Under the pieces are notes generated by a model. That model saw nothing but the letters and a program-made list of their open reading frames with translations, made no database searches and was not told where the DNA came from. Source: Pedobacter antarcticus (GTDB lineage Bacteria; Bacteroidota; Bacteroidia; Sphingobacteriales; Sphingobacteriaceae). Taken from it: DNA of 64,000 nucleotides. Shown one piece after another: positions 55,225-64,000 of the stretch. The stretch covers positions 245,730-309,729 of the forward strand of contig NZ_FONS01000001.1 of assembly GCF_900112985.1 (NCBI RefSeq), read 5' to 3'. Each line of letters begins with the position of its first letter. Within the stretch, counting starts at the first letter, position 1. The position numbers were made by a program, and so were the translations under genes.

Positions 55225-56643
55225 TTACATCCTGCTACCCGCTTTATAATAAAGCTCTGCTAATGTTTTCTGATAACCCGCAATCATTTCCTCTCGCTTG
55301 ATTTTCATATCAATCAATTTAGATTCACGGGTATTGATCAGAAACAATGTGCTTTCACCCAAATCAAACTTGGAAGATTCACCACTTAACAGCACTTGCT
55401 GGTTTGAAATGCTTTTCACTTGCACCGCAAGCTGTTCGCTATAAGCATTTAAATGATTGTAACTTGTGAGTACCGAATTTCTTATTTCACGGTTGGATTG
55501 CTGCATATCATATTCTAATTCCCGCTGCTTTATCTTTACCTCTCTTAGCTTCCCCCGCTCTGCACGAAGGAAAAGAGGTAGTGCGAATTCGAATCCGAGC
55601 TTATAGTTACCCATATTGAAATCGTAATTATCGGGAACATAGCTATTAAAACTTCTACGGGTAGATAATAACGATCCGCTTACATTAAGTTTAGGTTTCA
55701 GCATTTCTTTTCGGTAAGAGCGCTCCACAGCGAGCTGCTCCCCTTTCGCACGCAACTTGATCAATTCAGGATGGCTACCTGCAGCAAATTCCAGCAGAGT
55801 GTCTAATACTTCCTTTTTAGGTTTATCATTCAATTCTACAGCCTGAAGCGGCCTGGCGTTCTCTGGCAATTCCAGAGGCTGCGCTTCATCACTCCACAAG
55901 TGGTTAGATAAAGTAAGCCTGGAGTTCAGCAGGTCTATTTTCATCTTTTCATACTGAATCATTCGATCCTGCACTGTAATTGCTGCCTCAACCGAATCAA
56001 TGCTCGCCTTGTCGCCCAATAGCGTTTGTCTGCTTATTGCCTTAAATCTAGTTTGTGCCAGTTCCAGCCCCTCACTAATCAGTTGAAATTGATTATAAGA
56101 GAAATACCAGTTCCAGTAGTCCTTAACTATATTGTACCAAATAGCATTAATCTGCTTTACGCGTTCTGCTTCTGCATAATTGACCATAATTTTTGCCTGC
56201 CTTAAGATATTTCTTCTAGAATCTATCAGCAAACCCTGGCCTAGAGGAATGCTGAGGCCAATACCCGCAAGACCAGCTGTAGATGTATGGGTTTCCGGGT
56301 TTACAAATTCGCCAACATTACGGTCATATCCTATTTTAAGATCGGCACCAGCAAGCCAAAGGGGAACTTTCAGCTCGCTGGACCAGCGGTTATAATAGGT
56401 TTTGTCGCCAAACATCTTCCTGTCGAAGCCTGCCTTGATTCCAGGATCGAAATAACCAAGTGACTGCATTACATTAGCGCGTGCAGACTCGCTCAATAGC
56501 GCTGCCTGTTTAACCACAGGGTGGTTGCGAAACACCATTAACTCCAGATCCTGTAACATAAATACATCGACAGTATCGGTTTGTGATTGTGCAGGGGAAT
56601 TCAGTAAACCGAAGGATATAATTAAGATTAATAACAACTTCAT
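55225..56643 (-). CDS. TolC family outer membrane efflux protein
   Basis: 472 aa with a signal peptide (about 1-20). Two repeats of the TolC helical fold, with long helices rich in heptads from about 150-260 and 350-440. It would form the outer-membrane channel of the exporter made of the next two genes. It begins 9 bases after hlyD. Substrate unknown. Confidence 0.92.
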   Translation of the reverse strand: MKLLLILIISFGLLNSPAQSQTDTVDVFMLQDLELMVFRNHPVVKQAALLSESARANVMQSLGYFDPGIKAGFDRKMFGDKTYYNRWSSELKVPLWLAGADLKIGYDRNVGEFVNPETHTSTAGLAGIGLSIPLGQGLLIDSRRNILRQAKIMVNYAEAERVKQINAIWYNIVKDYWNWYFSYNQFQLISEGLELAQTRFKAISRQTLLGDKASIDSVEAAITVQDRMIQYEKMKIDLLNSRLTLSNHLWSDEAQPLELPENARPLQAVELNDKPKKEVLDTLLEFAAGSHPELIKLRAKGEQLAVERSYRKEMLKPKLNVSGSLLSTRRSFNSYVPDNYDFNMGNYKLGFEFALPLFLRAERGKLREVKIKQRELEYDMQQSNREIRNSVLTSYNHLNAYSEQLAVQVKSISNQQVLLSGESSKFDLGESTLFLINTRESKLIDMKIKREEMIAGYQKTLAELYYKAGSRM

Positions 56644-56652
56644 AAAATATTT

Positions 56653-58014
56653 CTATTTGCCTTGATTACCAACACTTTTCGGTTCTCTCTCCAGGCTTGG
56701 AGGAAAACCATTTAACTGTCGCCATATCTCATACCAAACTGGTACAGAGTTTAAAATGACTCGGCCAAATACCCCCGATCCTTGTCTTAGCTGAATCGGC
56801 CACGGCTCGTCAGTCTGAGGAACCGGAACCATTTGCTTAACCAGCACCCGGTAAGTACCATTTGCGCTTACCATTCTATCTATCGAAAATACCCTGCCGG
56901 CAAACGTACCTACGGCTACCGACGGCCAGCCAGAAAACTGTACCGAAGGCCAACCTTCAAATTGTATCCGAACTTCACTCCCTTCCGTCATTAGCGGAAC
57001 ATCCATTGCATTTACGTAAATTTCTGCCGCCACCAGAGGGTTTTCTGGTTGCAGCGTAGCGACCGACTCCCCATCTTTAATGTTCTCGCCAATACCCGCT
57101 TTCATGGTCTTAATCACGTAACCATCTTGTGGCGCACGAACCACGTACAAACCTCTGCGGAAATCAATGTTTGCAATCTCATTGCGTAATTTTGCTATAT
57201 CGCCCTGGGCACTGGCCTCTCCCGATAGTGCAGTTCCCATATCAGATTGCGCCTTAGCCAGAGATTCCTGGTATTTAGCCCTGATGTTATCCAATTCGAT
57301 CTGTGCAATAAGCATCGACTGTTTTGAACTGTTTAGCTTATTCTCTTGAGCAATCAGCTTGGCATTATCGTTCTGGACGTTCAGGCGGCGGGTCTCTATA
57401 TCGGTAAGAGAAAACAATCCGTCTTTAAACCCTTGTTCGTAACGCGCTAAACGCGATTGGCTTACGCGGTAAAACTGGCGCAGAGCCTGCATGTCCGCAC
57501 TATCGCTCTGCACATAGTTGATGCTCTGTTTAACCTTATTTTCTGCGGCTATCAGCTGAAAGTTTAATCCGCGACTAAGTGCACCGATCTGATCTTCAGT
57601 AGCACGCATCTTTTGCCTTGCAGCTGCTTCACTTCCTTGCTTTGCTTTTAGCTGTTCCTTCAATCTAAGTGGAAGTTCAGGATCAAAGTAAGATTGACTT
57701 ATCTCTGAAATCAACAGTATGGTGTCGCCTTGCTTCACCTTTTGCCCTTCGCTGACATGCCAACGTTCTATTCGGCCCCCAATTTGATTTTGAATAGTCT
57801 GAGGTCTATCCTGAGGCCGCAGTGCAGTAACGGTGCCCTTGCCCGGAATCGTTTGCCGCCATGGTAAAAACAAAATACAAATCGAAAGTAAAAATGCAAC
57901 CAGCATGATCCTTTCCAGTACCAACACCTTACGCATACGCAGTAAAGACTGACTGGTCTTTTCTCCAAGGTTTTCCCAATTAGCCTGGTGGTTTACCTGA
58001 TGATGATTAGACAT
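56653..58014 (-). CDS. HlyD family periplasmic adaptor protein
   Basis: 453 aa. One N-terminal membrane helix at about 31-51 (LERIMLVAFLLSICILFLPW), a lipoyl-like/beta-barrel adaptor (PGKGTVTAL; GRIERWHVSEGQKVKQGDTILL), and a long coiled coil. It links an inner-membrane transporter to TolC. Its start overlaps the ABC gene by 8 bases and it has a perfect AGGAGG site at 58021-58026 inside that gene. Confidence 0.92.
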   Translation of the reverse strand: MSNHHQVNHQANWENLGEKTSQSLLRMRKVLVLERIMLVAFLLSICILFLPWRQTIPGKGTVTALRPQDRPQTIQNQIGGRIERWHVSEGQKVKQGDTILLISEISQSYFDPELPLRLKEQLKAKQGSEAAARQKMRATEDQIGALSRGLNFQLIAAENKVKQSINYVQSDSADMQALRQFYRVSQSRLARYEQGFKDGLFSLTDIETRRLNVQNDNAKLIAQENKLNSSKQSMLIAQIELDNIRAKYQESLAKAQSDMGTALSGEASAQGDIAKLRNEIANIDFRRGLYVVRAPQDGYVIKTMKAGIGENIKDGESVATLQPENPLVAAEIYVNAMDVPLMTEGSEVRIQFEGWPSVQFSGWPSVAVGTFAGRVFSIDRMVSANGTYRVLVKQMVPVPQTDEPWPIQLRQGSGVFGRVILNSVPVWYEIWRQLNGFPPSLEREPKSVGNQGK

Positions 58015-59014
58015 GGTTTACCTCCTGTCCTTCTTCCAATTCCAGATCGGTTACCACTGCCAGCTTTTCTGCACTGGCAACCATATCGAATACCGTATTC
58101 ATGCTTGTCATCAGTTTTTCTACTGCATAGCTGATCTGCACCACAATAACTTCAGCCGCCACAAATTGACCGAAAGTCATTTGCCTGTCGATGACAAAAT
58201 ATGAGCCCATTAAAAGCAGTGCGCCCATTAGTATAGCCCGTATAACTATGGAACTGGCAAAAAATTTACGCAACACTTTAAAGTGACTGGTACGTGCCTT
58301 AAGGTATCTTGAAGTAATGTCATCCGTCTTTTCCATCGCTTCCTTCATTTTACTTTTATTGCCACGATAATGATCGAGATTTGCAGCTACATCTTCTAAA
58401 TATGCGACCACCTGATATTTATGTCCTGATTCCTCAATACTAGTCCGCACAGCATCTTTATAATAAAGTGCAACGACAAATACCAACACGAATGTGATGA
58501 AGATACCGAAGGCCATATATACCGGATGATAAAAGGATAGTAATATTGCACTGAAAAAAATTAACACAGCTGACGATATCATTTCTACGACTAATTTGGC
58601 AAGCCCCTTTTGGATCGTCAGGATATCAAAAAAACGGTTTACCAGTTCGGGAGGATATTCACCCGATAATTCGGCCTTTTTGATCCGTGGTAAACGATAG
58701 GCAAACTCCAGAGCAGTTCTTGCGAATATCTTTTGCTCAACAAGCTCCACAAGCGTCAGCTGACCAATAAGCAGCAGACCACCAATCAATATCCCAATAA
58801 GCACAACCCCAATTAAGATGTAAGTTGAACTATACATTGAACCATTGCTCAGCAAATTGAAAATTGCTGTCGTGCCCAAGGGTAGTGTCAGTCCGAGCAA
58901 TCCGATCAGTACCGCATAAAAAAATATGTAATTAATAGTGGATCGCTCATAATGGAGTATTCCAACCAGGCGTTGCCAGGGCCTGAGCGCCGGCACATCA
59001 TGTTTTTTGTTCAT
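58007..59014 (-). CDS. ABC exporter membrane domain without ATPase
   Basis: 335 aa. Six hydrophobic helices of an ABC exporter transmembrane domain (about 28-50, 63-88, 145-167, 170-192, 252-275 and 281-300). The protein stops just after the linker that normally joins the nucleotide-binding domain (...VASAEKLAVVTDLELEEGQEVNHV). No Walker A, signature or Walker B is found in it or in the next genes. The stop codon overlaps the hlyD start, so this is not a simple frameshift. An ATPase may be supplied from elsewhere. Confidence 0.85.
   Translation of the reverse strand: MNKKHDVPALRPWQRLVGILHYERSTINYIFFYAVLIGLLGLTLPLGTTAIFNLLSNGSMYSSTYILIGVVLIGILIGGLLLIGQLTLVELVEQKIFARTALEFAYRLPRIKKAELSGEYPPELVNRFFDILTIQKGLAKLVVEMISSAVLIFFSAILLSFYHPVYMAFGIFITFVLVFVVALYYKDAVRTSIEESGHKYQVVAYLEDVAANLDHYRGNKSKMKEAMEKTDDITSRYLKARTSHFKVLRKFFASSIVIRAILMGALLLMGSYFVIDRQMTFGQFVAAEVIVVQISYAVEKLMTSMNTVFDMVASAEKLAVVTDLELEEGQEVNHV
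58021..58026 (-). promoter_or_regulatory. strong Shine-Dalgarno site of hlyD
   Basis: AGGAGG on the mRNA, 6 bases before ATG 58014, inside the 3' end of the ABC gene. Confidence 0.75.
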
Positions 59015-59067
59015 GATAAACTTTGAAATTTAAGTGTCAGGGAAATTGAAAATTACCTACCCGTATT

Positions 59068-59418
59068 TTATACGCGTAGAAAACCTGCCGCGTTTTCAGG
59101 CGGTTCAGTAGGTATTGCAATATGGGGCTCGGAGAGTCTAGCTACCAGATAGCGCTTATTGTGGGCTTCGGTAGCTATGTAAATTTTTGACCAAAAGAGA
59201 TCCGTATCCGTCGAGCCGACATACCACATTTTTTTTGCAGATCTACCGGACTTTTCCTTGTTCGTATTTTTTTCCTCTTCAGTAACAGGCTCATCTTCCA
59301 TTACCAGATAAAAAGATGACCATCTACCAATAGAGGCTGTCGCTTTAAGGCCAAAGGCAAAAAACAACACCATACTGAACAAACAAATCAAAATTTTACG
59401 TCTAAAAACAGCCACCAT
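59068..59418 (-). CDS. small exported protein at the head of the exporter operon
   Basis: 116 aa. Basic start, hydrophobic segment (about residues 9-27; KILICLFSMVLFFAFGLKATA), then a mature part that has an acidic, charged linker (DEPVTEEEKNTNKEKSGRSAKK) and a Trp/Tyr-rich half. No family is recognised. It lies 53 bases upstream of the ABC gene in the same direction and could be part of its operon or cargo, which is a guess. Confidence 0.6.
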   Translation of the reverse strand: MVAVFRRKILICLFSMVLFFAFGLKATASIGRWSSFYLVMEDEPVTEEEKNTNKEKSGRSAKKMWYVGSTDTDLFWSKIYIATEAHNKRYLVARLSEPHIAIPTEPPENAAGFLRV

Positions 59419-59652
59419 CTGCCCGCAAATATATTATTGCAGAGTTTATCACAAACAAATTTCGTGATTTCACCAAGCATTTGACGAAATGATGACCACG
59501 AAATTAAAAACTCATTAGAAAGTGATTAGAAAACCGGTTCAAACAGTAAAAACAAGAGTAATTATAATATTATACCTGGCTCTTTGTTCTTAAGCGCAGC
59601 ATTGTCTTTACTTGTACCATACATTCGGAATTTCACAAGATTCTAAAATTTA

Positions 59653-59669
59653 TGATAACCAGGTTATCA
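59653..59669. promoter_or_regulatory. 17-bp palindromic candidate operator
   Basis: Arms TGATAACC and GGTTATCA with a single central A, perfect. It lies about 100 bases upstream of the -7 element of the TPR/HTH gene. The protein that would bind is unknown. Confidence 0.5.
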
Positions 59670-59724
59670 GCTACTTCAGCGTCAGGAAATGTTCTAAAGA
59701 AATCTATTTTCACAACTATATAAA

Positions 59725-59756
59725 TTTAATCGATTGGCGGTAAAAAGCTATCTTTG
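59725..59756 (+). promoter_or_regulatory. promoter of the TPR/HTH regulator
   Basis: TTTA (59725-59728, one mismatch), 20-base spacer and TATCTTTG (59749-59756). ATG 59771 is 14 bases downstream. Confidence 0.55.
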
Positions 59757-59770
59757 ATAAAAACAAATGG

Positions 59771-61474
59771 ATGAGCCGTTACTTTAAATTAATCTTCACC
59801 TGTTTCTTATTTACCCTTCTTTCGTCCTACTCGAAAGCGGAACATCCCTCAACTCATTTGGATCGTCTTCTCGCCAAATACCGCTCCTATACGCAAGAAG
59901 ATCGTCTAACATACTCCTTCGATTCCCTCATTCAGAAATCAAAAACTGAGGAGAAGCCGTTCTTAAAGATTATTTACAAGACGCTCCTGGCACACCTTTA
60001 TTCAAAAAAAAACGATAGAAAAAATGCCCCCAGCGAACAGCTGTATCGCGAAGCAATCACATTAGCAGAACAAACCCATCACACTGGAATTCTAATATGG
60101 GCCAATACCGAATTTGGAAATTATTATTATACATACAGCGAATACATAAGTGCTCTGCCTTACTATTTAAGCGCATCGAGAGCACTGGAATCATTTCCAA
60201 TATCAAAAGTTCCGGAGGCGAGTCGTGTTTTGATTAAAAACGCATATTTTTTCGGCACGATAGACGACCACCAAACATCCATAAAATTATTAGAAACAGG
60301 GTTAGAGATTACACCCCGGTCATCTTCAGAATATGGGAACATCCTTTACGCGATTGGCGCACTATATCTGAAAAAAGAAGCGCTTGAAGAGGCTGAGACT
60401 TACTTCCTGCGTACGATAACCTCTGCAAATAATACGGCAGACGAAATGCGGCGTGCGAAAGCGCTAGGCGAGCTAGCTATTATCTATAGTATGCGGGGCG
60501 ATACTGATAAAGCGGAAATTTATCTTTTGGAGGACATCGCCATCTCAGAAAAAAAAAGCGACCAACGCAATACCATGTATGCTCAAATACAGCTGGGAAA
60601 GCTCTATTTTAAGATCGGACGCTTAGACAAATCCGAACAAATAATTAGTAAGGCGCTTCTATATGCGACGACGAAGCTTTATTTAAAAGGATTTGAAAAA
60701 GAAATTTTAGAGATTAAGTTAAAGATTGCCCAGGCAAAACAAGACAGTCAATCTGAGTTAGCTTTGAGAAAAAAACTCGACAAAATAAACTTGCATCTAT
60801 CGGTTACAGATGGTCAGGAGATTGTTGATAAAGTAAACTGGCAAACGCAGAAGGAAAGAATCAAATGGCAGTTAGAAGCCGAACAGGCAAAACTGGACAA
60901 ATCGTCTATATTAAAATGGACCTGGGCAACTGTAAGTTTCTTACTGTGTCTGATTATCGTACTTACATTTTTGTCATACAATCGGCGTTTAAAGTTTCAA
61001 AGCCTCCACTTTGAGAGGAAACTACTCTCTTTTGAGTTTGAAAAAATCCGCTCTGAAAAGTTGCTTAAAGAAACCAATAACACATTATCGTCTTATCAGG
61101 TTTATCTCGAAAAAAAGAATGAGCAAATAGACCAGCTTGAATATGAAATTGACAAAATAAAGAATGAGTCGGAAAGACAGTCATTAGAGAGTTTACTGGA
61201 TTCGCACCTAATGACTGACGAAAACTGGATGCTGTTTAAAAACGCTTTTATTGCAGAAAAAGAAGAATTCTATGATGATGTATTGAACACCTTACCAGCT
61301 TTAACTGAGTCTAATCTCCGAATTATCTTATTGCAAAAATTAGGTCTGAATAATCAGGAAGTTGCTAACCTGCTTGGAATCACGATAGACGCTGTTAAAA
61401 AATCAAAACAGCGTATGCGAAAGAAATATGGAGAAACTCTCGATCAGATCTTAAAAGAGTCACACTGCGTTTAG
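59771..61474 (+). CDS. membrane-spanning TPR protein with C-terminal HTH
   Basis: 567 aa. Signal peptide (residues 1-23), about eight TPR-like helices (60-330), one membrane helix near 380-402 (WTWATVSFLLCLIIVLTFL), a long coiled coil (about 405-470), then a DNA-binding-like HTH at about 511-556 (LTESNLRIILLQKLGLNNQEVANLLG...DAVKKSKQRMRKKYG). It looks like a one-component regulator that senses in the periplasm and binds DNA from the membrane. It is convergent with the iron-uptake genes; a link to them is only proximity. Confidence 0.8.
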   Translation: MSRYFKLIFTCFLFTLLSSYSKAEHPSTHLDRLLAKYRSYTQEDRLTYSFDSLIQKSKTEEKPFLKIIYKTLLAHLYSKKNDRKNAPSEQLYREAITLAEQTHHTGILIWANTEFGNYYYTYSEYISALPYYLSASRALESFPISKVPEASRVLIKNAYFFGTIDDHQTSIKLLETGLEITPRSSSEYGNILYAIGALYLKKEALEEAETYFLRTITSANNTADEMRRAKALGELAIIYSMRGDTDKAEIYLLEDIAISEKKSDQRNTMYAQIQLGKLYFKIGRLDKSEQIISKALLYATTKLYLKGFEKEILEIKLKIAQAKQDSQSELALRKKLDKINLHLSVTDGQEIVDKVNWQTQKERIKWQLEAEQAKLDKSSILKWTWATVSFLLCLIIVLTFLSYNRRLKFQSLHFERKLLSFEFEKIRSEKLLKETNNTLSSYQVYLEKKNEQIDQLEYEIDKIKNESERQSLESLLDSHLMTDENWMLFKNAFIAEKEEFYDDVLNTLPALTESNLRIILLQKLGLNNQEVANLLGITIDAVKKSKQRMRKKYGETLDQILKESHCV

Positions 61475-61494
61475 TTTTGGCCTGCTACTAATTT

Positions 61495-62661
61495 TTACTC
61501 CATACCAACAGGATTTTTTCGGTTACGCTTCCTCCGCTTACCCCATTTTTTATTATACCAGATTAAAAATCCGGTTATTGGAAGAGAAGCAGAAACCAGC
61601 GATATCAAAAAAACTAATATTTTGCTTGGTAAGCCTAAAATACTTCCCGTATGAATGCCATAATTAATATCCCTTAATTTTTCCCGGCCATCTTTCCCGT
61701 CATATGTACTTGCCTGAATTAATCTGCCAGAGATTACATTGTATTGTGCTTGAGTTGTTTTAAAAATTGATTCATATCGTGCAAGTATGGTTACAACGGA
61801 TGAGCCACCTCTTGGGAAATAAAAATGATAGGCCGTTGCATCGGGATATTTCTTTTTAACATCTGCCAGAATATTATCAAGTGGTTTTTCTATTGGAATT
61901 TCTTGCTCAGTATTGATTACTGGCGACGTTTCTACCTGGGTTCTTATATTTAACAATCTTTGAACTCCATTGCTAAACCAAGGAAATGCAAAAACCAAAC
62001 CGGTTAATGCGATTACAATACCAACACTTAAAGAATAAAAACCCAGTATGCTATGTAAATCGTAATTCTTACGCTTGTTCCCTGTATCTGCTTTCCACCG
62101 AAACAAAAACCGTACACGCCTTGCCTTTTTATTTTTCGGCCACCATAGATAAATTCCCGTAAGTAATAAAATCAAATATAGCAATGTCGCTATCCCGACA
62201 ACAGGCTGCCCCAAGTCTGTCTTAAACAACAGACTCCAGTGTAAATATAGAATAACCCGGAAAAACTCAAACTCTGACTGTTCATGAAAAACCAGCTTTC
62301 CTGTATATGGATCCATGAATAATGATTCATAATACTTCTTTTCATTCCAGTACCAAATACCTTCATTACTATCTTCCTGATAAGCTCTGAAATGAAAGGT
62401 TTTATTAGGGGAATTCTGAATCTCTAAAGCTGAGACAGGCTTGTTCTTACCCCATATATTTCTTGCGTTTTGCAGCATAATCTGCAGAGATAACTGCGTT
62501 TCTTTCGTTGACGCAACCTCCATCCTATCCCTATATACCAATGGCCGGATTTCGTCAACAAATGTAAGCACGCAGCCCGTTAGCCCCAATATGATTACGA
62601 CTAGCCCCGATAAAACACCTACCCATAAATGGATAGAAATTAATATTGTTTTTAACTTCAT
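61495..62661 (-). CDS. PepSY-associated TM helix protein
   Basis: 388 aa from ATG 62661; a GTG ten codons earlier is less likely. Four membrane helices: one N-terminal (IHLWVGVLSGLVVIILGLTG), then near 160-180, 205-230 and 355-378, with periplasmic PepSY regions. Family members act as ferric reductase or sulfite-type membrane partners of siderophore uptake, as in PiuB/FoxB. It follows the TonB receptor gene by 52 bases. Confidence 0.9.
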   Translation of the reverse strand: MKLKTILISIHLWVGVLSGLVVIILGLTGCVLTFVDEIRPLVYRDRMEVASTKETQLSLQIMLQNARNIWGKNKPVSALEIQNSPNKTFHFRAYQEDSNEGIWYWNEKKYYESLFMDPYTGKLVFHEQSEFEFFRVILYLHWSLLFKTDLGQPVVGIATLLYLILLLTGIYLWWPKNKKARRVRFLFRWKADTGNKRKNYDLHSILGFYSLSVGIVIALTGLVFAFPWFSNGVQRLLNIRTQVETSPVINTEQEIPIEKPLDNILADVKKKYPDATAYHFYFPRGGSSVVTILARYESIFKTTQAQYNVISGRLIQASTYDGKDGREKLRDINYGIHTGSILGLPSKILVFLISLVSASLPITGFLIWYNKKWGKRRKRNRKNPVGME

Positions 62662-62713
62662 ATGTAAAAAATAAGGCAGCAAAGAAGTCACCCTCCTGCT
62701 GCCTGAAACTCGT

Positions 62714-64000
62714 CTAAAAACGGAATGAAAGATTAGCTGTCAAATTTGATGGTGCCTGGAAATTGGCCCAGCTATCCCAATATTTCTCATTGAAGATATT
62801 ATTAGCTTTCACTTGCAGACCCCATGCTTGTTTATTGTAAAAAACCACAGCATTAACTAAAGTGTAAGACGGAATAAAGAAATTGTTGTCTGCAGCCCTG
62901 TACATTTTATCTACATAATTTATACCGGCACCAAACCCAAAACCTTTGAGTTGTTTTTGAAATGCATAGGAAGCCCATAAATTCGCTACGTTCTCCGGTG
63001 CATTTCCAACCCTGTTTCCGTCAATTTTAGCATCTAGTTCAGCCCTCACAATACGGTTGTCATTATACCCGTACCCTGCCAGGATGTTCAAACCGGGTAA
63101 TGGTTGTGTGATCAACTCCAGATCCACACCTTTACTCAATTGTTTACCATCCTGTATGGTAAACAATTCTTCATTCATACGGGTTGCATTATCAATATTG
63201 ATACGGTAATAACTTGCGGTAAAACTCAACTTTTTCTCAAAAAGTTCTGCTTTCACCCCTGCTTCGGCCTGATTGGCAAATATTGGATCTAACACTTGGC
63301 GGGTACCATTAGGTTGTGAAGCGGGAGCCACATTTTGAAAGCCGCTCATGTAATTGGCGAAAATTGATATAGATTTTGGTAAAACTTCATATACCACGCC
63401 CAATTTTGGCGCTAATGAAGTCTGTTTATAACCATCTTCACCTTCAATCGCTTTTCTATTGTATCGATCCAGACGCAGGGATAACATTGCCGAAAGGCGG
63501 GGTAATATATTAATCATGTCCGATGCATAAACACTAGCCGTTTGCTGCGAAGGAGAGGGAAAAGGTTCAAAACTTACTGCGTCATCGATTTGTTGGCGAA
63601 CAATTGGTTTAAATGGCTTTGTAACGTCTATTTGATCGATAGGTTGTATTTCGGCAAATAGAAAACTAGAACTATAATGACGATAATTGGCTCCGATAAG
63701 AATATTGTGCGTAAGTCCGCCAGTCTTTAGCTTTCCATTAAAGTTTTGCTGGATGTTTGTATAACCGTTATACACTGGACCATATACATAGGAAGCACGT
63801 GTAACATTACTCGGCGAAGACCAAATCACTAATCGCTGATAACTATGGTCTACATTCTCAGATACGAAAGAGAAAAGTGTAGTTGATTTAAAGTTATCTG
63901 ATAACTTATACACTGCTTCAGCAAAGACCCTGGTTGCATAATTCTTTACATCTACATTATCATGGAACAAAGATTTCTTGTTATCTAGTAACAAATCACT
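62714..64000 (-). CDS. TonB-dependent siderophore receptor (5' end cut off)
   Basis: The last 428 aa are visible; the N-terminal plug and TonB box are outside the window, and no start codon is seen. The visible part is the second half of a 22-strand beta-barrel with alternating Tyr/Phe-rich strands (SAMLSLRLDRYNRKA; APKLGVVYEVLPKSISIFANYMSGFQ; FEKKLSFTASYYRINIDNATR) and the final aromatic residue (LTANLSFRF). With the PepSY gene it forms an iron-siderophore uptake unit. Confidence 0.92.
   Translation of the reverse strand, partial: SDLLLDNKKSLFHDNVDVKNYATRVFAEAVYKLSDNFKSTTLFSFVSENVDHSYQRLVIWSSPSNVTRASYVYGPVYNGYTNIQQNFNGKLKTGGLTHNILIGANYRHYSSSFLFAEIQPIDQIDVTKPFKPIVRQQIDDAVSFEPFPSPSQQTASVYASDMINILPRLSAMLSLRLDRYNRKAIEGEDGYKQTSLAPKLGVVYEVLPKSISIFANYMSGFQNVAPASQPNGTRQVLDPIFANQAEAGVKAELFEKKLSFTASYYRINIDNATRMNEELFTIQDGKQLSKGVDLELITQPLPGLNILAGYGYNDNRIVRAELDAKIDGNRVGNAPENVANLWASYAFQKQLKGFGFGAGINYVDKMYRAADNNFFIPSYTLVNAVVFYNKQAWGLQVKANNIFNEKYWDSWANFQAPSNLTANLSFRF

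Larger units (their letters stand above)
59419..59770. other. 352-base region upstream of the TPR regulator
   Basis: No ORF is supported. It contains a TGATAACC-A-GGTTATCA palindrome (59653-59669), a -7 element at 59749-59756 and a 9-bp inverted repeat (59458-59466 with 59497-59505). Confidence 0.45.

Noticed and set aside
58007-59014. ABC gene truncated by a frameshift
   Set aside because: The next codons belong to hlyD in another frame, no nucleotide-binding domain is seen in any frame, and the stop is part of a normal 8-base gene overlap.

Overview
The window is chromosomal DNA from a Bacteroidota bacterium, most likely of the Sphingobacteriaceae (Pedobacter-like). The evidence is the Bacteroidota promoter pair (TTTG, 19 bases, TAnnTTTG), which is clear upstream of the SAM riboswitch and the tRNA-Ser gene. 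Other support is the near absence of Shine-Dalgarno sites, a large Bacteroidota-type LptD, the futalosine menaquinone pathway, and SusR-like and TonB/PepSY genes. Genus is inferred from gene content only. No CRISPR array, insertion sequence, prophage or rRNA was seen.

Positions 1-37.8 kb are conserved housekeeping DNA. They hold a cut-off DnaQ-type exonuclease, an NlpC/P60 lipoprotein, mutS, mqnA and mqnE, then a methionine/homoserine block. In that block a PLP enzyme is followed by a promoter, a SAM-I riboswitch, a short ORF with three consecutive Cys codons, metY, metX and hom. Next come a 2-oxoacid dehydrogenase E2, cinA, lptD, an amidase with an MCE protein, and a phoH-purC-STAS-rnz run. 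After these lie a SAM-hydrolase-type protein, a serC-serA-DUF1015 serine cluster, rpe, rpsO-pnp, ddl with a Crp-like regulator, a PASTA protein, mltG, two hotdog thioesterases and a YihY/BrkB membrane protein.

A tRNA-Ser(UGA) at 37.9 kb is followed by about 500 bases of inverted-repeat debris. From there to the end the content is more strain-specific: a DUF1080 protein, an orphan PAS histidine kinase, a beta-propeller lipoprotein, a TPR histidine kinase with a NarL-type regulator, and an AraC regulator. A redox/stress group follows (ABM monooxygenase, DJ-1/PfpI protein, Crp/Fnr regulator, DAACS symporter, Mn catalase, orphan kinase, Hsp20). The window ends with a TolC-HlyD-ABC membrane-domain operon lacking an ATPase, a membrane-spanning TPR/HTH regulator, and a PepSY/TonB iron-uptake pair cut by the window edge.

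The most interesting signals are the tandem-Cys leader ORF between the SAM riboswitch and metY, a 17-bp inverted repeat forming two Crp/Fnr-like sites at 48.7 kb, the ATPase-less ABC exporter operon, a perfect 22-bp palindrome at a kinase/regulator junction, and an inositol-monophosphatase-like protein with altered catalytic residues.
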